Below, piece by piece: positions 1 through 10,507 of a stretch of DNA of 64,000 nt (within the stretch, counting starts at the first letter, position 1; each line of letters begins with the position of its first letter). The translations under genes were made by a program, and so were the position numbers. The DNA lies in assembly GCA_900291925.1 (NCBI GenBank), contig UWYS01000004.1:496001-560000 (forward strand), in the 5' to 3' direction. This stretch comes from Thecaphora thlaspeos (lineage: Eukaryota > Basidiomycota > Ustilaginomycetes > Urocystidales > Glomosporiaceae). The notes beneath the pieces were generated by a model. That model did no database searches and was not told the DNA's origin. It worked only from the letters and a program-made list of their open reading frames with translations.

Positions 1-11
1 CAAGATCAAGT

Positions 12-1099
12 TCAAGGTTTTGAGGAGCAACGACCGGTCAGCCGTCTGGACTTCTCTTCTCGCGTCGTCGTCCGAACGACCGGCACTCTCCGCGCACCTT
101 TGAGGATCACCATCCGGACGAACGGGCTCGCAAGCTTCATGTAGAAGACCTGCTTCTTGGCGTCCTTGATGGCCTTCGCAGTCGGCGGATTCTGGAACTC
201 CTCGTAATACTCGGTCCACCAATCGGCCGTCTTGCCGCGCGATCGCACAGTGGCCAGGTAGGCTGTGTTCCGGCACTCCCGCAGACGCCTCCGTAGCCAA
301 AACTCCATGATTGTGTGCACCTGGCCCATCACAAACATCAAGGTAGCGAACGCTTCACAATGTCGAAGCAACGGGTGGGGGAGGAGTTTAGCCGAAATCA
401 CGGGTTGCGACTTTCCTCTCGACGAAGGCGGACTCACTGTATAGGCTCGGCACGGGGATTCGGAAGGGCAAGGGATCGTCGACACGATCCGCCGTGCTGA
501 CGAATGTTTCATAGATGCTAAAGAGGGGCTCCGATCGATCCCGAGGATGACGCAGCAGCCGGAAGAGAGTAGCGTATCAGCGCTCCGTTCGGTTTCGTTT
601 GGCGCCTTTCGCAGCGGAGCGACACGCTTGCGGACGCCGTCCTCACTCACGCCTTTGTGCCCGTCACCGAGGCAGAGGCCGACATGAAGTAGTAGACGAT
701 AAGCCGCTGCAGAGGCCAGGTGAGTACGGCCTGTAGACGGGAGTCGATTGAGAAGTACCTTGGTCCTGGTCAGGCTGCTGATCGACAAGAGGGGTCCCGT
801 TGCTGTCCTGCCGCCATCCACACTCACCCACAGCGCTCCTGCGATGCCGGCCTGCTTGGCTGCCTTGGAGCACTTGGCCCACATGGGCTTCCATAGCGAA
901 GGATCGTGGGCGAGGCGATATGCACCGACTGTTCCGTTTCGCAGAAGATCGTAGGAGAGAAGAGGGAGGCAGGCCGGCTCAGAGACGGAAAGGGTTCGCC
1001 ACGGGCAGACCAGAGCAGAGCAGCTGTCCTGATCGATGATGATGAAAGGCACATACCAACGCAGTACAGGGGCGGGAAGGTCAGCGTCTCTTGCGGCAT
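12..1099 (-). CDS. Hypothetical small multi-pass membrane protein, 5 exons
   Basis: I do not recognise this family. Exons 1099-1057, 928-828, 730-651, 517-438 and 352-12 join in phase across four GT-AG introns (donors GTATGT or GTGAGT) to give about 214 residues. The N-terminus begins MPQETLTFPPLYCVVGAY. Hydrophobic stretches near residues 40-70 (TWPLQRLIVYYF region) and 100-120 (FATLMFVMGQ) suggest membrane segments. The C-terminal half is basic and aromatic (EFWLRRRLRE; ADWWTEYYEEF; a final Lys/Arg-rich tail). The start is the only ATG that reads into the exon 2 frame. The exon structure is well supported by phase and codon flow. Function is unknown; a mitochondrial or ER membrane protein is only a guess. 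Confidence 0.6.
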
Positions 1100-2285
1100 G
1101 GTGCAGGTAGTGTGTCGCCGGCCTTGTGACGGCGAATGGTTTGCGCTGAGCTGGATACGGCTCGTCGAAGATGAAGACACTCGAGTCTTATGGTGGTGGT
1201 GAGAGGCGAGGCGACGAGGTGAATGGCGGAATAAGCATCAGCCCGGCTGGCCTGTGCGGGGCATCGAGTCAGGCAGCTCCGCCTCAGTTCGGAGCCGGCT
1301 CGACACGCCACGCCACGCCGCGCTTAGCCCGCTCTCGAGGCACGAGGTAGCACATATACGCAGAGAGCAGCCGATTGGCCTCGCTCGACATCGAACAAGC
1401 TAAGCCTACCTCTCTCCGGCGCTGAGTGGCGTGGAGGTGGATCCATTTCGCTGCGGAGACCAGCGCATACACGTACGACAAGGCATGCGCGAGACTCTGC
1501 GACGATGATACCACTGGGCCATCGTGATGGACGCATACATTCGACCAACAGGCGGATTTCGGGTCCCGTCGACAAGCAACTTGTGGGCTCGAGCTGCGGC
1601 CGGCATCGACCAGCCTGATCGACGGACGAAAGTCGTCCCGGAAGAACAAACGAGATGCCAGGCAGGGCCGAAAGGGTGGCTCGGTAGGAGAGACAGGCCT
1701 AGGGTCTTGAAGCGGCTCGGCCAGGGTGGATGTACTATATGCTCTCAAGAAATGCGACGATATCTTGGTGCGTGGTGGCGTGCGCAGCTAAAAGGTGCTG
1801 GCTGCGCAGTGGTGCAAGATGATGGTGGCCAGAGACAGGCCAAGGGACGTAAGTTACAGCCGGGGGAAGAGGGGTTTCGCTGGCGCGATGACGTTGCCTA
1901 TCGATTTCGCCCATTTCGCACCTGCTTCCAGCTCTTTCTGAAAAAGGCGTCGGATTGCGCTTCTTCGCCGTTCGACGAGCGCGTACATAGCGAAAAGCGC
2001 TCTGCGCCGGGCGTTCTTCCTGTAGCATTCATCCTTCTTGAGGCGACTTAGAAGCGTGCGAGAGCTGGGGGCCCATGTTGCGTTCTTTCGAGTTCGTGCG
2101 AGGCTCGCCGTCGCCCTGTGTAGGGGCGGCGGAGATCTCTCATCGCTGGGCGATAGCTTGGAAGTTGAAAAACATAATAATAACAATAATAACAACAAGT
2201 TGATAATAATAACAGCGTGCGAACGAAGCCCATCGATTTTCAGACCAGCGGCTGCTGCTGCTGCCGATTTCTTCTGAGCTGGGCC

Positions 2286-2315
2286 GGGCTGGGCTGGGCT
2301 GGGCTGGGCTGGGCT
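2286..2315. repeat. GGGCT pentanucleotide array, six copies
   Basis: Six perfect tandem GGGCT units preceded by a degenerate GGGCC unit. It lies roughly 390 bp upstream of the transaldolase start. Confidence 0.9.
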
Positions 2316-2568
2316 GCGTGAGCTACATAGCGACCTGTACCGGCGCTCGGACCGCAAGGCCGTCCGTTGATCGGTGCGGCGCCAAGTTGGGCGCTGCCTG
2401 CCTGCGACCCCATCGTCTTCGGCAGGCGGGTGGGCAGCGCGCAAACCCTGGAAAGACGGCGAGCCATAAAGCTCCGCCGTCCCCCTCGCCCATCTTCCCC
2501 CCTGCCTGCCTCGCCCCACAGGCTCGCCCGCCCACCAGCTCAGTTGCTGCTTCGGGAATTCGACTTTC

Positions 2569-2575
2569 TATATAA
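2569..2575 (+). promoter_or_regulatory. TATA box of transaldolase gene
   Basis: TATATAA lies 126 nt upstream of the ATG at 2701 and is followed by a C/T- and CA-rich leader, as in strong fungal promoters. Confidence 0.6.
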
Positions 2576-2700
2576 CACCCCTCTCTACACTCTGCGGACC
2601 TTCGCCCTCTTCATCCAGCACCACGCACACGCACACGCACACGCACACATTTTCTCACCCAGAGACATCATCCACCATACCATCCACACAGCCCGCAGCC

Positions 2701-3873
2701 ATGTCCGCCCTCGACGCCCTCAAGCAGTACACCACCGTCGTCTCCGACTCGGGAGACTTCGAGTCCATCGATGCCTACAAGCCCCAGGACGCCACCACCA
2801 ACCCTGTGAGTGTCTCTCCTTCTCATCTCTCTCCACTCGAGGCTGACGGGCAGCGGATCGCAGGCCAGCCGTCGCATGCGCATACACATCGGGCCCCCGA
2901 CTTGCAAGCAGCTGCCGCATTGGAAAAAGACCGGGAGCACAGACCGCTGACCTCGTTTCTTCACTCTTCCATCGCTTCCCTCCCCTCCCCTTGCCGCCCG
3001 CCCCCGCAGTCGCTCATCCTTGCCGCCGTCAAGCAGGAGAAGTACGCCCGTCTGATCGACGTTGCCATCAAGTACGCCAAGGAGAAGGGCGGCGACAAGC
3101 AGACCCAGCTGCAGAACGCCACCGACCGCCTGCTCGTCGAGTTCGGTGTCGAGATCCTCAAGATCATCCCCGGCCGTGTCTCGACCGAGGTTGACGCCCG
3201 CCTTTCGTTCGACAAGGAGGCCACCGTCTCCAAGGCCAAGCACCTCATCGCCCTGTACGAGGAGAACGGCGTCAAGCGCGAGCGCGTCCTGATCAAGATC
3301 GCCTCGACCTGGGAGGGCATCCAGGCCGCTCGCGAGCTCGAGCGCGACCACAACATCCACTGCAACCTCACGCTCCTCTTCGGATTCGCCCAGGCCGTCG
3401 CCTGCGCCGAGGCCGGTGTTGCCCTGATTTCGCCCTTCGTCGGACGCATCCTTGACTACTACAAGAAGTCCAACCCGGACCAGGACTACAGCGGCTCCAA
3501 CGACCCCGGCGTCAAGTCGGTCCAGAAGATCTACAACTACTACAAGCAGCACGGCTACAAAACGATCGTCATGGGCGCCTCGTTCCGCTCCACGTCCGAG
3601 GTCCTCGAGCTCGCCGGCTGCGACTTCCTCACCATTGCCCCCAAGCTCCTCGCCGAGCTCAACGAGGCCCAGGGCCCCATTGAGCGCAAGCTCAGCCCCG
3701 AGAACGCCAAGTCCGCCGATGCCCAGGAAAAGGTCAGCTTCGTCGACAACCAGTCGTCGTTCCTCTTTGAGCTGGCCAAGGACCCCATGGCCAACACGAA
3801 GCTGGCCGAGGGCATCGCTGGCTTCGCCAAGGACGGCAACACGCTCGAGGAGCTCCTCTCGCAGAAGCTCTAA
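2701..3873 (+). CDS. TAL1: Transaldolase
   Basis: Transaldolase of the non-oxidative pentose phosphate pathway moves a dihydroxyacetone unit from sedoheptulose-7-phosphate to glyceraldehyde-3-phosphate, normally in the cytosol. Exons 2701-2805 and 3010-3873 (intron donor GTGAGT, acceptor CCGCAG) give 322 residues, the usual length. The intron falls inside the conserved ATTNPSL motif, between Pro35 and Ser36. The Schiff-base lysine is K131 in [12 protein letters not shown]. Downstream landmarks are [25 protein letters not shown] and VMGASFR. The ATG follows a TATA box and matches the expected N-terminus [11 protein letters not shown]. It is highly conserved and the assignment is secure. Confidence 0.97.
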   Translation: MSALDALKQYTTVVSDSGDFESIDAYKPQDATTNPVSVSPSHLSPLEADGQRIAGQPSHAHTHRAPDLQAAAALEKDREHRPLTSFLHSSIASLPSPCRPPPQSLILAAVKQEKYARLIDVAIKYAKEKGGDKQTQLQNATDRLLVEFGVEILKIIPGRVSTEVDARLSFDKEATVSKAKHLIALYEENGVKRERVLIKIASTWEGIQAARELERDHNIHCNLTLLFGFAQAVACAEAGVALISPFVGRILDYYKKSNPDQDYSGSNDPGVKSVQKIYNYYKQHGYKTIVMGASFRSTSEVLELAGCDFLTIAPKLLAELNEAQGPIERKLSPENAKSADAQEKVSFVDNQSSFLFELAKDPMANTKLAEGIAGFAKDGNTLEELLSQKL

Positions 3874-4907
3874 GCGGCTCTCCCCCTCTCGCCTCGATCC
3901 TCTTGGTGATGCTTTCCACTACACCTCTATGTCCTCTCGACTCGAGCGGCACTCGACCGCTCCCCACTTCTCTTATGAGTCACGCGATATATCCTTGTAA
4001 TCTTTTCTACTTTCCTGTCCTCTCTTGTAGCAGTCGCAGCATCTCCCAAAATAAATCGCAAAACATTGTTTCGACCTACAGAAGAAGCTTGGAAGGACGA
4101 GAGAGATGAAGAGGGCGTAGCCGGCTTCTGCGCAGCCCCGGTGGGATGGGGGAGCCGGGAGGGTAGAAGGGGCGTCTGCCCGTTGCGACAACGACGTGGC
4201 CCGACGCCTGCGCGCCTGTCTGTTCTTGTCGGCAGACTTGGCGCCCCGCTTGCTGCTGTGGCTTCATCGTCGTGTGAGGATTGTCGCTGGACGGGCGGAT
4301 ATTGTGGCGGTACGATGCGATGCGATGCGATGTAGACACGCAGGTGATGCGGCGAGAAGGACGGCAAGCTTCGCATACCGGCCAAGAGAGCCAAAACACA
4401 CCATGTTCATTCCATGGTTGAGCCTAACCCACCTGACGGCAGCTGCATAGGCCAAGAGAGCTTCGGTCGGCTGCCATTGGGGAGGAGGATGGAAGGCAAC
4501 AACGTTACCGCTTCGTTCGCCGGTCGGCGGGGTGCGCATGGACTGACACACGGGCCGTTTGGGCTCGCTACTCAGAGCTCCAGCTGGTGGTTGCCTGGCG
4601 TGGTGGTGCCTTTTATTTTGCAGCTCACGACCCGCTTGGAAGAATGCCACGGTCTGTGAGCAGCTCTTCTTTCCCTCCTCTGTCGCCCCGCTCGCAACCC
4701 ACCCTTCGACCAACCCGTTCCTTGCCGTTCCTCGCCTCGCCTTCCTTTGCTCAACCACAACGTCCCCGGCTTGCCTCGATCTTCGCGACCGCCAAGACGA
4801 TTGCTCTCTGCCTTCTTGAGGAGCATACCAACATTCTGTTGCCGGCCCGTTAGAGTGACCTTCCTTGGCGCAACTCCGCAGCACCTCCCATCGACTGCAA
4901 CGAATAC
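3874..4907. other. Intergenic region between TAL1 and chorismate mutase
   Basis: It holds the 3' UTR of transaldolase and the promoter of the next gene. I see no convincing coding sequence; short open frames on both strands have no family-like content. Confidence 0.6.
4050..4055 (+). terminator. Polyadenylation signal AATAAA of transaldolase
   Basis: AATAAA lies 177 nt after the TAL1 stop codon, in a locally A-rich patch. Confidence 0.45.
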
Positions 4908-6476
4908 ATGAACGGCGTCATGCACACGCTCGACGTCCACTCTGCGCCTCCCTCGTCGATTCTGGCGCTCGACCACATCCGCGGCGTTCTGCAGCGACTC
5001 GAGGACACCATCGTCTTTCAGCTCATCGAACGGGCCCAGTTTGCGCGCAACTCGAGGTGCTACTTCCCAGGAGCGTTCCAGGAGCTCAAGGAGCGCGAGA
5101 ACTGGTCCGGCAGCTGGATCCAATGGTTCCTCAAGGAGACCGAGTCGTCGCATGGTGAGGTGGCCGGCCGATGCACCATCTGCTTCCGAGCGCGCTGCTG
5201 CAGCGTGGTCAAGTGTCGACCGCTGACCGTGCCTCTCGAATGTTCCCCCTCTTCTATTCTTGTCGCCACACGCAGCCAAGCTGAGAAGGTTTGAGGCGTG
5301 AGTGGTCCTCGTGCATCTGCGCATCTCCGAACGCCCCGACTGAAGTCCTTGTTCCTTGCGCCTTCACACGCACCCACGATCAACAACCGACCAACAGACC
5401 GGACGAATACCCCTTCACCTCGCCGGACCTGCTGCCGAAGCCGGTCCTCAAGCCCGTCACCTACCCCAAGCTGCTATGGTCACACAGCGTCAATGTCAAC
5501 GACAAGATCCTCCAGTTCTATACCGACGACATCGTACCCAGCATCACGAGGAATCTGGACGAGGTGAGTCTGCGTTGTTGTGAAGAGAAGCAGTCTGATA
5601 TATGCTATCTTCCACTTGCTGACCTTCCTCCCATGCGACTCGGACGCGCCTTCGTGCTCGACTGTCCCAGGACGGCGACGATGGCCATTACGGCTCTTCC
5701 GCCATCCGCGACTGCGAGGTGCTCTCTGCCATGAGCAGAAGGATTCATTTCGGCAAGTTCGGTCCGCGCCGGCGCTCCGTGACGAACTCTACTACTTGCT
5801 CATTAGACAGGCACAGTCGGGGCGTTGACGTCTCACCGTTTCTTGATTTGCTTTGATCGATCGCATGCGCTGCAGGCATGTTCGTGGCCGAGTCCAAGTT
5901 CCGCTCCGAGCCCGCCTCGTTCATCCCGCACATCCGCTCGCGCAACCGCGACGAGCTGGCCAACCTCATCACCAAGCCGGCCGTCGAGGCGGCGCTGCTG
6001 GTGCGCCTAGGCAAGAAAGCCGAGGTGTACGGCCAGGATATGAACCGACCCGGAGCGACCGATGCAGAGCGGGAAAGGGAACGCAAGATCGAGGTAGAGG
6101 CCGTCGTGAGGATCTACAAGGACTTTGTCATCCCGTTGACGAGGGACGTGGAGGTGAGCCTGAACGAGCACAGCACGGCGTTACAGGTCGCGATGCGAGA
6201 TCAAGAAGCTGAACCGATCATTCTGTCCCCGATGCGAAACGACGGCGTCGCTTGCTCGGCAGGTCGATTACCTCCTCACTAGGTACATCCGTCCCGCCTT
6301 GGTGACAGACAGGGACGACTACAGCGTACTGACCCTTTTCATCATCGCTTTACACACCAACTGTCCCGCCCCGCTCCGCCCCATCTGCGTCTGTGCACTC
6401 TTTCAGACTGGACGGCGTCACCGAGGCCCAGGAAAAGGAGATGCTCGAAACGAACGAGTACCCCGAGAGCATCTAG
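4908..6476 (+). CDS. ARO7: Chorismate mutase, 7 exons
   Basis: AroQ-type fungal chorismate mutase converts chorismate to prephenate for phenylalanine and tyrosine synthesis. Exons 4908-5154, 5276-5297, 5398-5563, 5671-5752, 5876-6153, 6263-6282 and 6407-6476 give about 294 residues (yeast Aro7 has 256). Family landmarks are [47 protein letters not shown] followed by FVAESKF, and a helical C-terminal region ending [18 protein letters not shown]. There is no signal peptide, so it is the cytosolic enzyme and not a secreted Cmu1-like effector. Two exons are only 20-22 nt. Intron 4 appears to use a GC-AG boundary (see findings). The start ATG is the first in frame; a start at the second Met, four codons on, is also possible. 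Confidence 0.93.
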
Positions 6477-6929
6477 ACTCGACGATCCTCGTTACCCCTC
6501 GAAGAACAGTGCCTGACCATCTCCTGTAACTGTGATCGCAAGCTGACCCGCAATGCACAAAACATGAAGCTGTGGATCTTTGACGGCTCAGGAAGGAGAT
6601 TCCTGCTAACTGCGAAAGGGATGTAGAGAGACTGTCAAATTCTGTGCCGAGCCGAGGCCGAGCGAGCGGCGGAAAGAGGTATACGCTTGGTATGTACAGC
6701 GGAAGTGGGGGCAGAGGCATGGCATGTCGAAGGCGCGAAAGATCGGGTGGCAAAGGAGAGGCGCTCAAGACGGGGCCGATGCCAGAGTCGCCGAGGATGA
6801 AGGGGGTTAGAAGGGTAGGGAAGGGAAGGGACGATGCGACGCCTTCGCGTATATGGCGAGGTCATTATCCTTTCTCGAACCTCAACCCTTAACCTCACCT
6901 GACCCGAGTCGAGGGTCGGTCACCGGCGT
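6477..6929. other. Intergenic region between convergent genes
   Basis: 3' flanks of chorismate mutase and the zinc-ribbon gene. No gene or notable repeat is seen. Confidence 0.6.
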
Positions 6930-7347
6930 CTATTTGGGCGGATATCCTCCGTAGCCCTGGGGCGGACCGTGGTATCCTCCTCCACCACCCATGGCGGGCT
7001 GAGGCTGGAATCCACCTCCCTGTGCCGCCTGCCACTGGCAGATGCCGCAGACGTAGATGTGCTTCTTCTTGAGCGGGATGAGGGGAATCCAGCATAGCTC
7101 GAACCAGGTGCGCGACTTTGCCGTCACTACCTGCGCATTGTGACACCGTGGGCAGATGTAGGCGGTGTTGTCGCTGCCGTCTGGCTTGATCTTGGTGGGG
7201 CAGCCAAAGATGACTGGGATGAAGAAGCAGAAGTCCTGTGTGAGAAGTGTAAATGGGCAGAATGGTGTCAGATAGAGGGCTAGAATGTCAGGATCGACGG
7301 TGGCGGCTTGACTTCGCGGACGAGGGGCAAGGACGAGCTCGTACCAT
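6930..7347 (-). CDS. Small zinc-ribbon protein with Gly/Tyr/Pro-rich tail
   Basis: Exons 7347-7345 and 7235-6930 give 102 residues. The first coding exon is the ATG alone, followed directly by the intron donor GTACGA; the acceptor CACACAG restores MDFCFFIPVIFGCP, the N-terminus I would expect for fungal zinc_ribbon_15-type proteins. The domain shows a CPRC pair near residue 30, and CW and CGIC pairs downstream that could bind zinc. It ends in a GGGG/GPPQGYGGYPP low-complexity tail. The molecular role of this family is not known to me. It is transcribed divergently from crtI. Confidence 0.8.
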
Positions 7348-8088
7348 TTTGCTATAGCGTGCGCCGTCTTTCGGTGGGTGTTTGGCGGTCTAGATTGTGA
7401 GCTTTGGATGTGCGTTGATGCTTGATTGTGTAGGGTTGGACCGGATGGTGGTGATAGAGGGTTAGCGGTGAGGGAGACGGAGGTGGTGGGGGAGATGAGA
7501 GTTGCAGGCGCGTGTCGACCGATACAGCCCCCTCTGTGCCAAGGCCAAGGCCAAAGGGCGGGGAGGAGCGCCTGCCGTGGTGCGTCGCACATCCAGCATG
7601 CCGGCCCCTCAAACTTGCCTCCACATGCGGCGTGGTGTCAAAATCGGGAACGGCACGTCCCTTTTGCTTTTCCTGGTTACCCTTCTCCCGATCCACCGTG
7701 GAATCTTGGAGATCTTATCCTCTAATCACCGCATCCCCTCCGAAGCCTGGCTTGCTTGCGTTGTGAAAAGGCGGCAAAGACGCGCGCGCCCGCTGGACCC
7801 TGATGGAAGGCGTGCGCCGAGGGTCCAGCTGAGAAGGCGCACCGCACCGTTGCCTGAGCCGGCCAGCCAGCGAGCCAGCCGCGTTCTTCCAACCCTCCGC
7901 CGCCGTCTTCGAGACAAACACCACCTCCTCATTCCCGCCGCTCTGTTCGCTTGCTTGCCTCGGCTCCTCTTCACGACGACTTCGCTCTAGTTGGCCGCAT
8001 ACAGGGTACTACCGCTGGACCGACGCGTCTGCAGTGCTCGGACCGCAAGCCACCTCCGCCCGCCACCTGCGCGCCACCATCACCAACC
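7348..8088. other. Divergent promoter region of zinc-ribbon gene and crtI
   Basis: About 740 bp between two divergent start codons. No gene or clear promoter element is recognised. Confidence 0.55.
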
Positions 8089-10332
8089 ATGGGAGGAAAG
8101 CCGCGCCAGAAGACGGTCATAATCATCGGCGCCGGAGCCGGTGGTACGGCTCTAGCCGCCAGACTCGGTCGTCGAGGCTACAAGGTCACCGTCGTTGAAA
8201 AGGTGAGTGACATCGGTCGTAGCGTTGTACGAGCCTGGGCCCGTGTTGACCAGACGACCTTTTCCCTTGTGCCTTCATCATCCTACGCGCGCGATCGCGC
8301 AGAACGACTTTGGCGGCGGACGGTGCTCGCTCATTCACCACGACGGCCACCGATGGGACCAGGGCCCGTCGCTCTACCTGATGCCCGAGATCTTCGAGGC
8401 GGCGTTCAAGGACCTCGGAGAAGACGTCAACGACCACATCCAGCTGCACCGCTGCGATCCCGCCTACCGCATCCACTTTGCCGATGGTGAAAAGCTTCAG
8501 CTCTCCTCCAACCTCACAGAGATGGGCGATATGCTCGGCAAGTTTGAGTCGCGGGCCGGCAACACCAATCCGCTCGGCTCCTTCCTCGGCTTCCTCCGTG
8601 AGGCCGGCGAAAACTACGAAGAGTCGATCACCCACGTCCTCACGAAAGACTGGAGCGCTTGGTGGTCCTTCTTCCGTCCCGAGCTGTTCCCCATGCTATG
8701 GAAAACCAAGGGACTGAGGATCTACGCGACGCTCTACGACCGCGCCAGGTGAGTGATGCCATCATGTCTGACGAAGGGTGGCGGTGGATTTGATTTGCTG
8801 ACGTGTCCTCGCCTTGCCCCTCACAGCATGTACTTCAAGTCGACGCACGTACGACGGGCGGTGACGTTCTCAGCCATGTACATGGGCATGTCTCCATTCG
8901 ATGCGCCGGCGACCTACAGCCTGCTTCAGTACGCCGAGTACGCCAAGGGTATCTGGTACCCCATTGGCGGCTTCTACAAGGTGGTCGAGGCGTTTGAAAA
9001 CATCGCCCGCGCCCGCTTCGGCGTCGACTTCAAGTACGGCGCTTCGGTTAAGAGGATCGTGACAGAGGGAAGCCGCGCCAAGGGCGTCGAGCTCGAGAGC
9101 GGTGAGGTGCTCGAGGTCGACGTCGTGGTCAGCAACGCGGATCTCGTGTGGACGTACAACAAGTGAGACGTCGTTGCCAACCGGCCGCAGCAGCAGCAGC
9201 AGCAGCAAGAGAAAAGTCAGTGTACTGACGTCCTCCTACCTCTCCTCCCTCATCCACGCTGACTCTCTGATCAGCCTGCTCCCGACTGGCTCGTACGCCA
9301 AGCGTCTCCGCGGCAAGGACCAGACGTGTTCCTCGATCAGCTTCTACTGGGCTCTCTCCGAAGTGGTACCCGAGCTGGGCGGGCACAACATCTTCCTCGC
9401 CGACGCATACCAAGAGTCGTTCGACGAGATCTTCCGGGATGGTGACATGCCCTCTGAACCCTCCTTCTACGTCAACGTCCCGTCGCGTCTGGACCCTAGC
9501 GCCGCCCCCCCTGGCAAAGACACGCTCGTCATCCTGGTACCCTGTGGCCCGATTTCGATCCCGGAGAAGCCGGCAGGCGATCCATTCAAGGGCGCGCATA
9601 CGCGGGAACAGTTTGAGAGGACGAAGGAGCGGGCGAGAAGACAGGTCCTAGAGACGATCAAGAAGAGGCTCGACAGGCCCGACTTTGAGAAGCTCATCGA
9701 ACACGAGATTGTCAACGATCCGTTTGATTGGCAGGACAAGTTCAACCTGTTCCGAGGTTCTATCCTTGGGCTTAGCCACACCATTCCACAGGTGTTGTGG
9801 TTAAGGCCGTCGATCAAGTGAGTCGCTACCCGCTCGACGTGGCGTGTCCGTCGGACTGGCAGGTCAAGCTGATCAGATCCCTTCGATTCGCCCTGTCAAC
9901 TCTCGCCGTCACAGACATGCAAGCATCAGCAACCTCTTCTTCGTTGGGTAAGCCTAGTGGTGTCGAATCACCCTATCTGTCGCTGACTCGGCACCTCAAG
10001 CGCTGACCCTCTCCGCCTGTCCGATTTCCCTGTTCTTCCCGACCAACAGAGCCTCTACGCAACCCGGTACGGGCGTCCCAGTCGTGGTAGCAGGAAGTGG
10101 CGTAGTGGCGGAGCGCGTCGATGATTTCCTGCAGGGTAAAGAGAAGGGCTGGCTCTCGATGGAATCGCTACGTGGCAGCGCGATGCTCGGTCTGCTCGTA
10201 CTTGCCTCTTTTGCGTTTGCGGGCATCGCGTTCGCTATCGTCGCGCTGGGAGCCGTCTTTGCGCTGCTACTGCATTGGAGCGGCGTAGTGGATGTTCCTG
10301 GAGCAATTTGGCAGAAGGTTGTCCCTGAGTAG
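8089..10332 (+). CDS. crtI: Phytoene desaturase (CrtI/AL-1 type), 6 exons
   Basis: FAD-dependent carotenoid desaturase that introduces double bonds into phytoene, giving lycopene or a more desaturated product. Exons 8089-8202, 8303-8748, 8827-9162, 9275-9817, 9915-9947 and 10050-10332 give 584 residues, normal for fungal CrtI. The N-terminal dinucleotide-binding fold is VIIIGAGAGGTALAARLG (residues about 10-27), followed by GGGRCSLIHHDGHRWDQGPS. The C-terminal FAD motif is NLFFVGASTQPGTGVPVV, read through a 33-nt exon. A hydrophobic helix (GLLVLASFAFAGIAFAIVAL region) near the end suggests membrane anchoring. No phytoene synthase/cyclase gene lies in the window. Family assignment is strong; the number of desaturation steps cannot be read from sequence. 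Confidence 0.94.
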
Positions 10333-10507
10333 AGGGGGGTGGGACATGTCGCTCCTGGTACGGGCGTTGGATGCACTGTCTTGTGGAACCGCATCGTGAA
10401 TACTTCACAGCGTGTCACACAGGACTGGAGGGAGCGATTTAGTTGAAGTGTTTTAAGTGCACAAACAGTTCGTACAGTGCGATACACCTTCACTGATCGC
10501 CGTCGCT

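Larger units (their letters stand above)
1100..2700. other. Intergenic region between divergent genes
   Basis: I see no credible gene here. The open frames lack domain-like sequence. It holds an AAT/AAC-rich stretch at about 2168-2213, a GGGCT pentamer array, a CA-rich stretch at about 2622-2650, and a TATA element for the transaldolase gene. Confidence 0.6.

Noticed and set aside
2668..3552. 294-codon minus-strand open frame opposite transaldolase
   Set aside because: Leu/Val/Gly/Asp-rich antisense shadow of a highly biased gene.
4908..6476. Secreted chorismate mutase effector (Cmu1-like)
   Set aside because: No signal peptide, and the length and motifs match the cytosolic biosynthetic enzyme.
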